64,000 nucleotides of DNA from contig JAQNBH010000007.1 in the NCBI GenBank assembly GCA_028752905.1, forward strand, positions 17,601,233 through 17,665,232, written 5' to 3'. This DNA comes from Cladorhizidae sp. MBARI D1340-BT2 (Eukaryota; Porifera; Demospongiae; Poecilosclerida; Cladorhizidae). How positions within the stretch are numbered: position 1 is the stretch's first letter; each line of letters starts with the position of its first letter. The notes beneath the pieces were generated by a model, which saw only the letters and a program-made list of their open reading frames with translations, had not been told where the DNA came from and did not search any database. Of this stretch, positions 1 to 48,200 are shown piece by piece. The position numbers and the translations under genes are program-made.

Positions 1-200
1 CTGGAAGAACAAGACATTTCAATGCTTGCCAACATGCTGGAAGAACAAGACATTTCAATGCTTGCCAATGTGCTGGAAGAACAAGGCATTTCATTTCCAA
101 CATGCTGGGCATTTCAATGCTTGCCAACATGCTGGAAGAACGAGGTATTTCAATGCTTGCCAACATGCTGGAAGAACAAGGCATTTCAATGCTTGCTAAA
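1..200. repeat. 36-bp tandem repeat, cut by the window edge
   Basis: About five units of ctggaagaacaagacatttc plus aatgcttgccaacatg, with one unit rearranged near 90-120. Lies in the last visible intron of SPAG6 or beyond it. Confidence 0.85.
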
Positions 201-279
201 GGGTTGTCTTGCATGGGTACAGAGTTGTTCCTTTTTTTGGTTGAAAATCCATGTTTATAATCATTGTTCTTAATTTCTA

Positions 280-2017
280 CTAGTTTGCCTCTCTTATATA
301 AGAGTATACACGCAATTGAGTGGTTGGCCAGCTGTGGTGATGCATTCGTTTAAACCCGTTTATTTTTCCTACTCAACACAAGTCAGCACATCCACCAATT
401 CTTCTTGGTGTCATTGTTGTTTTGCTATTTAACAGAGCTGTCAAAGTTCCGAATATGTGAACGAGTGAGATCTATGGCTGCATGGTCACTGAAAAGGACC
501 AGTTGGCAAAACCAATCTTGTGATTGCACCACCGGACTTTGCACAGAAAGAGTTTATCTGCTCCTGGACTCTCTCTCTCTTCTCTGCTGTCAATGAACTA
601 TTGGAGCTAGCAATAGACGTCATTGCTACATTATGCTGGCCCCAGACTTTAAGCACTTGGTGTGGCATGCATATTTCAGGGCATAGCTTGCTCTGCTGAA
701 TACTGTGAGATTGTTGCCATCCTGCCATCTTTGCACTTTCTGTTTGTAGCATGTCAAGTGGGCCAAATTCATGTGTCACATGTCACATGGCCAATGTGTG
801 TGACTTGACAGGCCTGTACTAAAGTCTGCCACTTTGTAGATAGCCAGCTAAGTTGTTCATATTCTAGCCAAGAACCTCAAAGCTGGAGGAGTCAGCACAA
901 AAAAGGTTAACCAAGAAGGAAGTGGTGAGGCAGCCAGCCAATACGAGCAAAAGCTGAAAGACAACAGTACCCTCTACTAAATAATAGAGGCAGGTAGCTC
1001 TAAACAAGTTAACAAAGAGCGTCAAATATATAGGCATTGAGTCTGCCAGGAGAGAGGAAATCTGTGAATAGCATCAAATAAAGACAAAGGAAAATGCCAG
1101 GAGAGAGCATGAGCAGCAATATCCAGGTAGGCTCATGGGACAGAGTGAGGTGCCAGGAGAGAGTATATATATATATATGTATGTTTACCATATAGACGAA
1201 AAATATTGATATCAAGCCAAATGAGCTTAAAAATAAAAAAAATTATTTTTTAGGAAAAAAATAATGTGACCACACATGCACAGAGGCATCGATCTCTAGC
1301 TACTTCGAATAACAATGAATGCTTACCATTCAACAAGGCATACTGTTTAATTTCTGCCTGCTGTTCTGAAATGAAATCAGTTGTGTTTATGAGCTAATAG
1401 ATTCTGACAGTGGCCAACTAGGACTAGGAAGGTCTCGCACAGGCTCAAGGTAAAGTGTACAAACTTACTAGCTTTGTCTGGTTCAACCTTGATATCTTAA
1501 GCTTAGTCTAACACAAACTTGATATCTTTAGCCTAGTTTAACACATACTTGATATTTTTAGCACAGCCTTGGCTTAGTCTAACACATCTTTACCTTAGTC
1601 TAACAAGGTCTGAGCCTTTAAAATTGCTGGGTAGCTCATTAATTTTCGTACAATATATAGTTCTTCAAATAATTTGAAAATTATCACCATTTGAAATTTC
1701 TGTGTATATATAGAGAGAGCCATATAGCTATTCATAGAAGATTTAGCTTCTCAGTAAACTGTGACTGCTCACTTTTCTGAGAAAAATGAAGCTAGTAAGT
1801 TGTAGCTAGCCCCAACTAGTTTCACATACATGTGGGAAGATTGAAGGGACAATCCTTATCTTTTCCCACTTTTCTGACAGTTGCATGCAGTGCCTGGAAA
1901 ATGCTGGAGTCTTTTTGTACAAAAGACAAAAATAGATAGCCCTAGCATAGGGTACCTGCACAGATCTGATTGTGCACATGTTTGGTTTCCTTGGCTGCTT
2001 GGCGATATCCCACATAC
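280..2017. other. SPAG6 intron 10 (part); no gene seen
   Basis: No SPAG6 terminal exon or other recognisable coding segment was found on either strand. A short degenerate repeat built on 'cttgatatctttagcctagt' and 'taacacaa' occurs at 1,450-1,620, and a (TA)n at about 1,163-1,180. Confidence 0.6.
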
Positions 2018-39059
<37,042 letters not shown>

Positions 39060-39094
39060 CTTCCCGACTAGGAGGAAGGGAAAAAACTTGACCC

Positions 39095-39108
39095 GTTTCT
39101 ATAGCAAC
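39095..39108 (-). promoter_or_regulatory. X-box (RFX transcription factor site) in the SPAG6 promoter
   Basis: On the SPAG6 strand the sequence is GTTGCTATAGAAAC. It matches every position of the X-box consensus RYYNYYATRRNRAC that RFX factors bind in ciliary gene promoters. It lies 35 bases before the SPAG6 ATG. The site is nearly palindromic and fits the consensus on both strands. The surrounding 100 bases are more GC-rich than the neighbourhood. Binding itself is inferred. Confidence 0.75.
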
Positions 39109-39144
39109 ACCTGGATCAACTCGCGCGCTAAACCCTTTACCAAA

Positions 39145-39169
39145 ATGGTACGACTATTATGCTACGCAT
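39145..39169 (+). CDS. Possible first coding exon of a divergent gene (weak)
   Basis: An ATG in a good initiation context (ccaaaATGG) reads MVRLLCYA plus one base, then a consensus donor gtaagg. It faces away from SPAG6, with the X-box midway between the two starts. I could not find a following exon before the ZNF830 3' end, and the peptide is too short to identify. It may be chance. Confidence 0.2.
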
Positions 39170-39379
39170 GTAAGGAACCGATTCTCACACAACACACACA
39201 CAAATATAATTAGAATTAGTTTAGAAACCTGGTGTTCTTGAGCACAGATCATCAAGTGGCAAGAGACTTCTTGAATAGCCGAGTGCCACATGGAATTATC
39301 TAACGCCATGATAAAACAACTTGACTTTGGTTGTGAAGCCATGTCCAGCTGCTCATCAGCTTGTCATCAGCTTGTCATC

Positions 39380-40100
39380 CTTGTGGCCAATCAGCTCTGC
39401 TCCTACCTCTTTCACTGACATCTAGAAACCGACAGGAAAGTTTTCTCAGGAAACCATGCACTACATCATTGCAAAATTGGGACCAATGAGTTCTCCAACT
39501 GTTGTTGACATGGACAAACTGTGTAGCAAGGCCTGATAACAAAACATACAAAATTCCTCTAGAAACTGCTTCCTTCATCAAACCAAAAGTAGATGTCCAC
39601 ACAGAAATCCTCAGCATCAAAGCAGTGTAACCCTCCCCCCCCCTCCCAGCCCAGCTTTACAAGCAATGTTATGCACAATATGACATGAGCAGCCATTGAA
39701 GAAGATGGCTGTGTTCTTCCCTGTTACAAGGTTTACAGAAGCATTGTCCACTCCAACATGACACAGTTGTACCACGAAGTGCCATGCTGCTGTAGGGTCT
39801 ATCCATTGTACTAAATATGTCTTCAGTAGTTCCTTCCCTAGTCAAGCACATGTCAAGCAGCTGAGTCGACACTCCATCAGAAATAAAAATGCATAATATT
39901 TCTTTTAAGGCCAGGGTTGATCTTCAGCAGTCCTGCATCATTGGATCCATCAATTACCAAAGAGCAATGCTGTTTTGAACATTTTATATCAAGTAAGTTG
40001 GAAGCTAATAGTAGTAGCTTACCTGCAGATGCTTCTCAGACATTTGACGCACAAGTTGTAGATCTTGTATAGAAACCATTGCATAAAACCATATAGAGTT
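39380..40100 (-). pseudogene. Relic of a hAT-like transposase-type gene
   Basis: Minus-strand fragments in different frames read SLVIDGSNDAGLLKINP, then CHVGVDNASVNLVTG, then FFNGCSCHIVHNIACKAG, then FDAEDFCVDIYFWFDEGSSF and EEFCMFC. Their order matches a widespread invertebrate family of hAT-type transposase-like proteins with DGSND, vDN-SVN and GC-CHIVHN signatures (recollection of the family). Several frameshifts and stops separate them, so it is not functional. It ends about 230 bases from the SPAG6 promoter. Confidence 0.55.
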
Positions 40101-40353
40101 GGCTGCCTATGGACAAGTGTTATACAAATGATTTTTCTCAAAGTACAGCTTCAGTATGCAGGGAACTTTATTAAAAACATCTTCATTGTGTAGAGGGGTT
40201 TACCATGATTACTCCTGCTTTGAAGGTAAATTTAAATTAAAAAATCATGACAACTTTATAATATTATTTATTATTATGATTGTATTATGATTGTATTTGG
40301 TTGTTATAACTGTTAATATAATTATGTGTATTATACATTTATTTTTTTATTTT

Positions 40354-40967
40354 TTATGTTATAAAAAATATAAGTAAATATAAGTAAATAAAATATACGT
40401 AAATAATGATGTCCATCAATCCCATCTGCTGTCCCATTGTCCTCAAAACAGAACTTTCTGAATTGCGACCGAGATCCTCTGTATATATATAGCAGGTACT
40501 GAAATGAGTCTCTATCTTCAGTGGCTGTCTTGAGGCGACGTCCAAGTTCTCGTGGCCAAAAACACCACAGGTCTCCACTGCCACTTGCATGAACAGGTAG
40601 GGAGGTTGCAGTACTTTGACATCTTTCTTTTGCTGCTACTGCACCAAGTTTGTTTACTGCCAGCCTGATATTTGAAGCCGCAAAAGTGTCTGCACATGTA
40701 GCATCCCAGACCAGGAGCTTCTATCTTGACCATAGAACAATGGACATACCATCAGGTCTCTTCCCGTCTGATTAGCCCCGAGGGTTCAAGGCGGGAAGGA
40801 ATCTTAGCAGACACCAGTGATCGATGTATTACATCATTGATGGCAGCGTGTTGAGAGTGCCTGCCCCGACTCATTTTGCAACTAAGCCCATGGGTAGCTA
40901 GATGGTCCACGGCATCTCCACAATGTTCACATTGATGGGGTTGACATAATGAGGCTCCTAGTAACAA
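40354..40967 (-). pseudogene. Relic of the C-terminal part of a non-LTR reverse-transcriptase polyprotein
   Basis: Reads CEHCGDAVDHLATHGLSCK, then HAAINDVIHRSL, LEPSGLIR, and after a one-base frame change DGKRPDG, followed by VWDATCADTFAASN and VAVETCGVFG in further frames. This is the conserved tail after the RT domain in many invertebrate non-LTR elements (recognised from memory). At least three frameshifts and an in-frame stop show decay. No RT catalytic domain remains upstream. Confidence 0.65.
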
Positions 40968-40969
40968 CC

Positions 40970-41117
40970 AAATACCAACAAAAGATTGGAGAAGGCCTCC
41001 AAGAGAGCTCTACCTCTGTATATCTATACTACACGGGTGTATGAAATACCAACAAAAGATTGGAGAAGGCCTCCAAGAGAGCTCTACCTCTGTATATCTA
41101 TACTACACGGGTGTATG
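40970..41117. repeat. 74-bp direct duplication
   Basis: aaataccaacaaaagattgg...cacgggtgtatg occurs twice without a gap. Confidence 0.95.
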
Positions 41118-42072
41118 AGGCTTATTTAAAGTGATACCACCTCAAACTCGTGTTGCAAAAGGGAACTAGGGAACCAAAAAATAAGTATTATGCAAGGCAC
41201 GTGTCTTCAATTCAGGAGGGGAAATGTAAATAACATAGAGGGTTTTAAGGATTCTCTTTCAAGCATTTCCCCCCCTTTTTCAGTGCTGATGTTTTAGCCG
41301 GAATACTATATAATTATATACATGGGCTAAGGAGAGAAATGGGCCAGGAATAAAGCAAGAGCGAGATGAAGTTAGGGCTACCGAAGACCTATATACAAGC
41401 TTGGCTTGTTGGTTCAGCTGATCAGATTAGAAGACATTGGTTTGTTTTAGCACGAGTCCAACCAAACACTGCTCTGCAAAGGTTACCTTTTGTTGACCTA
41501 CACACATTTCTAGCCATCCAACAATTCGGAGCGACCATCTCCACATAATTTAGCTAAAATAATCACTTCAGATGGTTTAGTATGTTACTTTGGTTACCCC
41601 GCCCCCACCCTAATTTAAAGCTCCGTTAAGTTTAAGGTTGTGGACAATGTGCGCCACTCGGGAAGAAAGGGGTCCTTTTTTCAATTTTTTTTTAATGGAG
41701 TGACTATCAAATTTACTCGCTTCTTGCTCAAGGGTGTATATACTTGCTTCTTGCTCAAGGGTGTACTTGCTTTTGCAAGGAAGGGTTTAACATCCATAAT
41801 TCATAAGGATAAACTAGCAAAAACTGACTATTATATATAACAAGCATACTCGAGTTTCCCTTTTCCACACCAAGATCTGGAGCATGTTGTCATGTGTAAC
41901 ACTCAACATCATCGAGGAAACTTGAGCTCACCACTTCCACATGCAAATATATATACATTATAAAATCTCAGTAGACTTTCCCCCCCTTTTTTTGGTTTAA
42001 GATATATATATATATATATATATATTTAAAAAACCATGTAAACATGTAGCCCTATAGCTAGACAAGATAAAA
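41118..42072. other. Intergenic between TE relics and ZNF830 3' end; no gene seen
   Basis: Contains a small duplication 'cttgctcaagggtgta' at about 41,720-41,765 and an (AT)n run at 42,002-42,025. A 60-codon plus frame at 41,366 (MKLGLPKTYIQAW) resembles nothing I recognise. Confidence 0.5.
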
Positions 42073-42078
42073 TTTATT
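42073..42078 (-). terminator. Polyadenylation signal of ZNF830
   Basis: AATAAA on the minus strand starts three bases after the TAG stop of the terminal exon, implying a 3' UTR of only some tens of bases. The position and the short intergenic space support it as the real signal, though AT-rich DNA makes chance matches possible. Confidence 0.55.
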
Positions 42079-42080
42079 AG

Positions 42081-42255
42081 CTATGAGATTTTTGCCCTCC
42101 AGCTCAACAATTCATCGTAGTCATCTTCGTCTTCACTTGACTGGGTTTCCATTTCCTCCTCTTTATGCTTAGATGTGACTCCATCGCCTTCTCCCCTCTT
42201 GTTCAGGAGCTCTTCATGCTTAAGTCTCAATAGTTCTGCCTTGTTGAAGCAATGC
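42081..42255 (-). CDS. ZNF830: ZNF830 terminal exon
   Basis: Begins HCFNKAELLRLKHEELLNKR after acceptor tattatgcag, continues through an acidic stretch (SSEDEDDYDELL) and ends SWRAKIS with a TAG stop. Its length and acidic end fit the family's C-terminus. An AATAAA follows the stop within a few bases. Confidence 0.85.
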
Positions 42256-45200
42256 CTGCATAATATATATATATAATTATATACACTATCACACAAGTAC
42301 ATATACATGCACATCACACCACCAAACACACAGAGAGAGAGAGACATACACACCAAATAACACACACTCTGTTTGAAGGTCAAGACTTTCAAGTACTGTA
42401 GTTCTGCTTAGCATGTCGCAAATTAGATAACTTGTCACAATCTTCAATTTCCAATTTAACACAACAGTTGCTATGTAGTAGCTACATAATATAAATACAA
42501 TCAACTCGTCAAGAAAACGACAATAAGACCGTACTCACGCACACCACGATAAATCAAATGACCCTTTACCATTTAAACCATGTACACCAACACCATATTA
42601 TATATACAGATTATAAAATATATTAGTGGTCTTTAAAGAGTTGGTTGTCTACATGAGTATATAGAGTCTGGTTTCTTTCATCAATCCAATCTTGTTGTTT
42701 TTAATTTGTATTGTTTCTAGTAATTTTATTATTTCTATTATTTTTGTTGTTTCTAGTAATTTTACTATTTCTATTACTTTTGTTGTTTCTAATTTTTGCT
42801 GTTTCTAGTAATTTACTATTTCTATTACTTTTGTTGTTTCTAATTTTTGCCATTTCTAGTAATTTTACTATTTCTATTACTTTTGTTGTTTCGTTTCTAG
42901 TAATTTTATTATTTCTATTACTTTTGTTGTTTAGTTTCTATATATGATATAGTAATTTTATTATTTCTATTATTTTAGTTGTTTCTACACAGTAGAGTGG
43001 CTGAGCAGTCGGCAAGCTGAGAGATACTTTCTCATCCATTTCTTCTTGTACACTCACTACACACACAAGTCATGCCTTGTCAGCATTGGTGTTCTGCTAT
43101 TAGAGTCAGCCCCTTGGTATTTAGAGGGTAAGCTGCAGCCTCTTCCAGGAACCTTGTAACAGCTATGCAAGATTCTCAGGAAATCGACTGAGCACTACTT
43201 CTTCTATAATACAGCGTGCGAGCTATTTAAACTTAGTCTATGAGCTTTACCCTCCCAACAATCCTTAGCCATGCCTTCCCCCTGCAATTGCGAAACATAT
43301 TAGTCATAGGCATGCATCAAAAAAATTTAGAACCTTTTGGAACTAAAATTGCTATGAATGGACCTATCGTAGCAAGTTACGGAAGGGAAATATATATACG
43401 AGAAAACAGATCCGAAACAAGACTGTACTCATCTATACCACAACAAGTTAGATGACCCTCTACCATTTAAAATCATAACACCAATCGGTGTACAGAAAAG
43501 TATTTGCGTTATGAGTATAAATGGTAAAGGGTCGTCTAACTGGTTGGTGTACAGTCGTCTTGCTTCTGTTCTTGGATTAAGTAAAACCAAAACATGTTGT
43601 TTTTTAAAGTTTTTGTAATGCAGTCAAACATACTCCTACAAGAACTTCCTCAGGATAACTACAGAACTAGATGTTAAGTTTTGCCATGTTTATTAGTAAA
43701 AGTATACACATATTCATGTATACTGTATATACATGTGTACATATATGCATGTATACACACATATATACATATATAGTACACATACATGTATACACATATA
43801 CATAGATACATGGATCACATGGCACTAGTGATTTGTTGAAGGTCTGTAGTGTTAACTACTGCTAAGAGTATGATATATACATGTAGGTAGCCAGGATGTA
43901 TGAATTCAACTTATGAGGCCAGTGGTATCTGAGACGTATGGTCCTATTTCAGTGAGTAAACTAGCCAGGAAACTCGGTTCCACGCAGCGAAAATGTGCAG
44001 AAGCTATTGAATCAACTCAGCTAGTCTCAATATCAGACACAAGCATGTTTATTGTATTGATGACCTTTTTTTAGTGGAATATCCTTAAGATGAATAAAGT
44101 TTGCTGCTGATTTACTACATTGATGAATGAGAAGGTTCATATACATTAGTAGTATAGTATATATGCGTCTGGAACTTCTGAAGTGCTCTGGTCCTACTGC
44201 ATATAAAGAGAGCTACCGTGGCATGCACTTTGACCCCAGAATAACACAATTCAAAAACTCGCAATCAGTCCGCTGTTTGGCCCCACCCAAATTACACTAC
44301 AGGTACTATAGACCTTTACACTCCAACATTTCGGCAGTAAAGTCATTACCACACTACACTTAGGCGGCAAACTCACCAACCTGCATCGAACAACCAGCTG
44401 CCTTTGGAGGATATGGGCATTCCTTTCCTTTCTTTCTTCTGTTTATATCCGGCTCAGGCCGCTGCTTTAGCAACAGCCATGCACACACACTGCCACTCAC
44501 TCTGCCCATCATGATGGAGGCCATGTACACACACTGCCACTCACTCTGCCCATCATGATGGAGGCCCTGCACACACACTGACACTCACTCTACCCATCAT
44601 GATGGAGGCACACACACTGCCACTCACTCTACCCATCATGATGGAGGCACACACACTGCCACTCACTCTGCCCATCATGATGGAGGCCCTGCACACACAC
44701 TGCCACTCACTCTACCCATCATGATGGAGGCACACACACTGCCACTCACTCTGCCCATCATGATGGAGGCCATGCACACACACTGCCACTCACTCTGCCC
44801 ATCATGATGGAGGCACACACACTGCCACTCACTCTACCCATCATGATGGAGGCACACACACTGCCACTCACTCTGCCCATCATGATGGAGGCCATGTACA
44901 CACACTGCCACTCACTCTACCCATCATGAAATCGCATTTTAAGCCATGCCACGCCCTTTTATACCGAACATTCTCGTTTAAAGGCATATTCAGTGTTTTT
45001 GGAGTTTATAGTAGTCGAAACCACCTTGAGGAGGGAGAGGGCTTCATCTCTATGCTATTTTAAAGGATGGGTCAAACCGACACAGGGAGAGCTAGTGCTA
45101 CAATAGCTATATTACATAATATATAGCTGCTAATAGGAGCTAATAATAAATATATAGCAACTATGTAATATACATGGAGATTTAGCTACTAATTATATAG

Positions 45201-48200
45201 TAGCTAAGAATGTATAGCAGCTACATACTAGTAGCTAATACCATACATGTATATAGCTACATAATACAAATATAGTAGCTAACATATTTATAGCTACATA
45301 CTATAAATATAGTAGCTAATAACATATATATAATATATAGCTACATAATATAATATATTAGCTAATACCATAATATATAGCTACATAATACAAATATATT
45401 AGCTAATACCATAATAATAGCTAGATAATACAAATATATTAGCTAATACCATATATAGCTACATAATACAAATATATTAGCTAATACCATATATAGCTAC
45501 ATAATATAAATATATTAGCTAATACCTACATAATAAATACAAATATATTAGCTAATACCATATATAGCTACATAATATAAATATATTAGCTAATACCATA
45601 TATAGCTACATAATATAAATATATTAGCTAATACCATATATAGCTACATAATATAAATATATTAGCTAATACCATATATAGCTACATAATATAAATATAT
45701 TAGCTAATACCATATATAGCTACATAATATAAATATATTAGCTAATACCATACATATAGCTACATAATATAAATATATTAGCTAATACCATACATATAGC
45801 TACATAATATAAATATATTAGCTAATACCATATATCTAATAACATATATATATATATATGTTATTATACACAATATAAATATATTAGCTAATACCATATA
45901 TAGCTACATAATACAAATATATTAGCTAATACCTACATAATACAAATATATTAGCTAATACCATATATAGCTACATAATATAAATATATTAGCTAATACC
46001 ATATATAGCTACATAATATAAATATATTAGCTAATACCATATATAGCTACATAATATAAATATATTAGCTAAAGTCCTTACACTTGCTCATTCACTTCTT
46101 CCAATTTTCTATCTTCCATTGTTTCTTCGTCACCTTCAAAGAGAAGAGCTTCAGACATCTAGATAGGAACAAAGGATCGTGTTACCGTCTCTTTTTAAAT
46201 TCAAATTGTATTTAGAAGTACAACATTAAGGCCTCAGCTCTTGAGGTCAGAAAAGCCTCAGCAAGCCCTACACAATGTAGTGTGGTTTAACTAACTCCCA
46301 CGATGGCAATGGGAGAGTCTAGTCGAAATCAACTGTATCTTCCCTGTAAGGATTTTCTAATGATATTAATCGCACACTTGGCACCAGATAACCACACCAT
46401 ACACACTTGTCACTTCATAAATGTAGTCTCCAGAACTGCCCACCTTGAAGCTCACCATCAGTCATTAGTGAACTGATTGATTGCCGACTTTATCTGTGGA
46501 TTTTAGCAATAATATTTTTTAAATTCAAATATAATAAGCTGCAGTTTGGTGTAAGCCATTCTTGGTAGAACATAAGAGCCACACATTGCTACACTGCTCA
46601 TGTCTACAACAAAAGTTATAGCAAAGTAAGTCATCCAGAAGAAAATCCTTCTTTCTCAAGAGCAAAGGGAGTCAGAGCTATTCCAGGCAAGCCTACATAC
46701 AGTAGGTGCCTGTGTAGCTTTCCTCTAAAGAAAAGCTTGCAGAAAAAGCTAGGAAGAGACAGTTCAAGATGGCAGCTGTGATTGTCAGCAATTTTTTAAA
46801 TTTCACTCATTTTGCTCGTCGACCCCAAGCCAGAGTACACTGTATTTTATATCGATATGTGTCTAAGGTTAGGTCTTGGGTTGTTGGTGCTATAGCAGAG
46901 TCTAGACTAGGGCTAGTAATACTGGCTCTATCTGTAGCCCTAGTCCGCCCTACCTGTATATCATAACCTTATTTATAAAATAGTCCTAAATAAGCAGCTA
47001 TGCTGCTCCATGTCTACCCTGACACTAGGAATGCAGCTATGCTGCTCCATGTCTACTCTGACACTAGGAATGCAGCTATGCTGCTCCATGTCTACTCTGA
47101 CACTAGGAATGCAGCTATGCTGCTCCATGTCTACCCTGACACTAGGAATGCAGCTATGCTGCTCCATGTCTACCCTGACACTAGGAATGCAGCTATGCTG
47201 CTCCATGTCTACTCTGACACTAGGAATGCAGCTATGCTGCTCCATGTCTACCCTGACACTAGGAATGCAGCTATGCTGCTCCATGTCTACCCTGACACTA
47301 GGAATGCAGCTATGCTACTCCATGTCTACTCTGACACCAGGAATGCAGCTATGCTGCTCCATGTCTACCCTGACACTAGGAATGCAGCTATGCTGCTCCA
47401 TGTCTACTCTGACACTAGGAATGCAGCTATGCTGCTCCATGTCTACCCTGACACTAGGAATGCAGCTATGCTGCTCCATGTCTACCCTGACACTAGGAAT
47501 GCAGCTATGCTACTCCATGTCTACTCTGACACCAGGAATGCAGCTATGCTGCTCCATGTCTACCCTGACACTAGGAATGCAGCTATGCTGCTCCATGTCT
47601 ACCCTGACACTAGGAATGCAGCTATGGTGCTCCATGTCTACTCTGACTAGGGAATGCAGCTATGCTGCTCCATGTCTACCCTGACACTAGGAATGCAGCT
47701 ATGCTGCTCCATGTCTACCCTGACACTAGGAATGCAGCTATGCTGCTCCATGTCTACCCTGACACTAGGAATGCAGCTATGCTGCTCCATGTCTACTCTG
47801 ACACTAGGAATGCAGCTATGCTGCTCCATGTCTACTCTGACACCAGGAATGCAGCTATGCTGCTCCATGTCTACCCTGACACTAGGAATGCAGCTATGCT
47901 GCTCCATGTCTACCCTGACACTAGGAATGCAGCTATGGTGCTCCATGTCTACTCTGACTAGGGAATGCAGCTATGCTGCTCCATGTCTACCCTGACACTA
48001 GGAATGCAGCTATGCTGCTCCATGTCTACCCTGACACTAGGAATGCAGCTATGCTGCTCCATGTCTACCCTGACACTAGGAATGCAGCTATGCTGCTCCA
48101 TGTCTACCCTGACACTAGGAATGCAGCTATGCTGCTCCATGTCTACCCTGACACTAGGAATGCAGCTATGGTGCTCCATGTCTACTCTGACTAGGGAATG

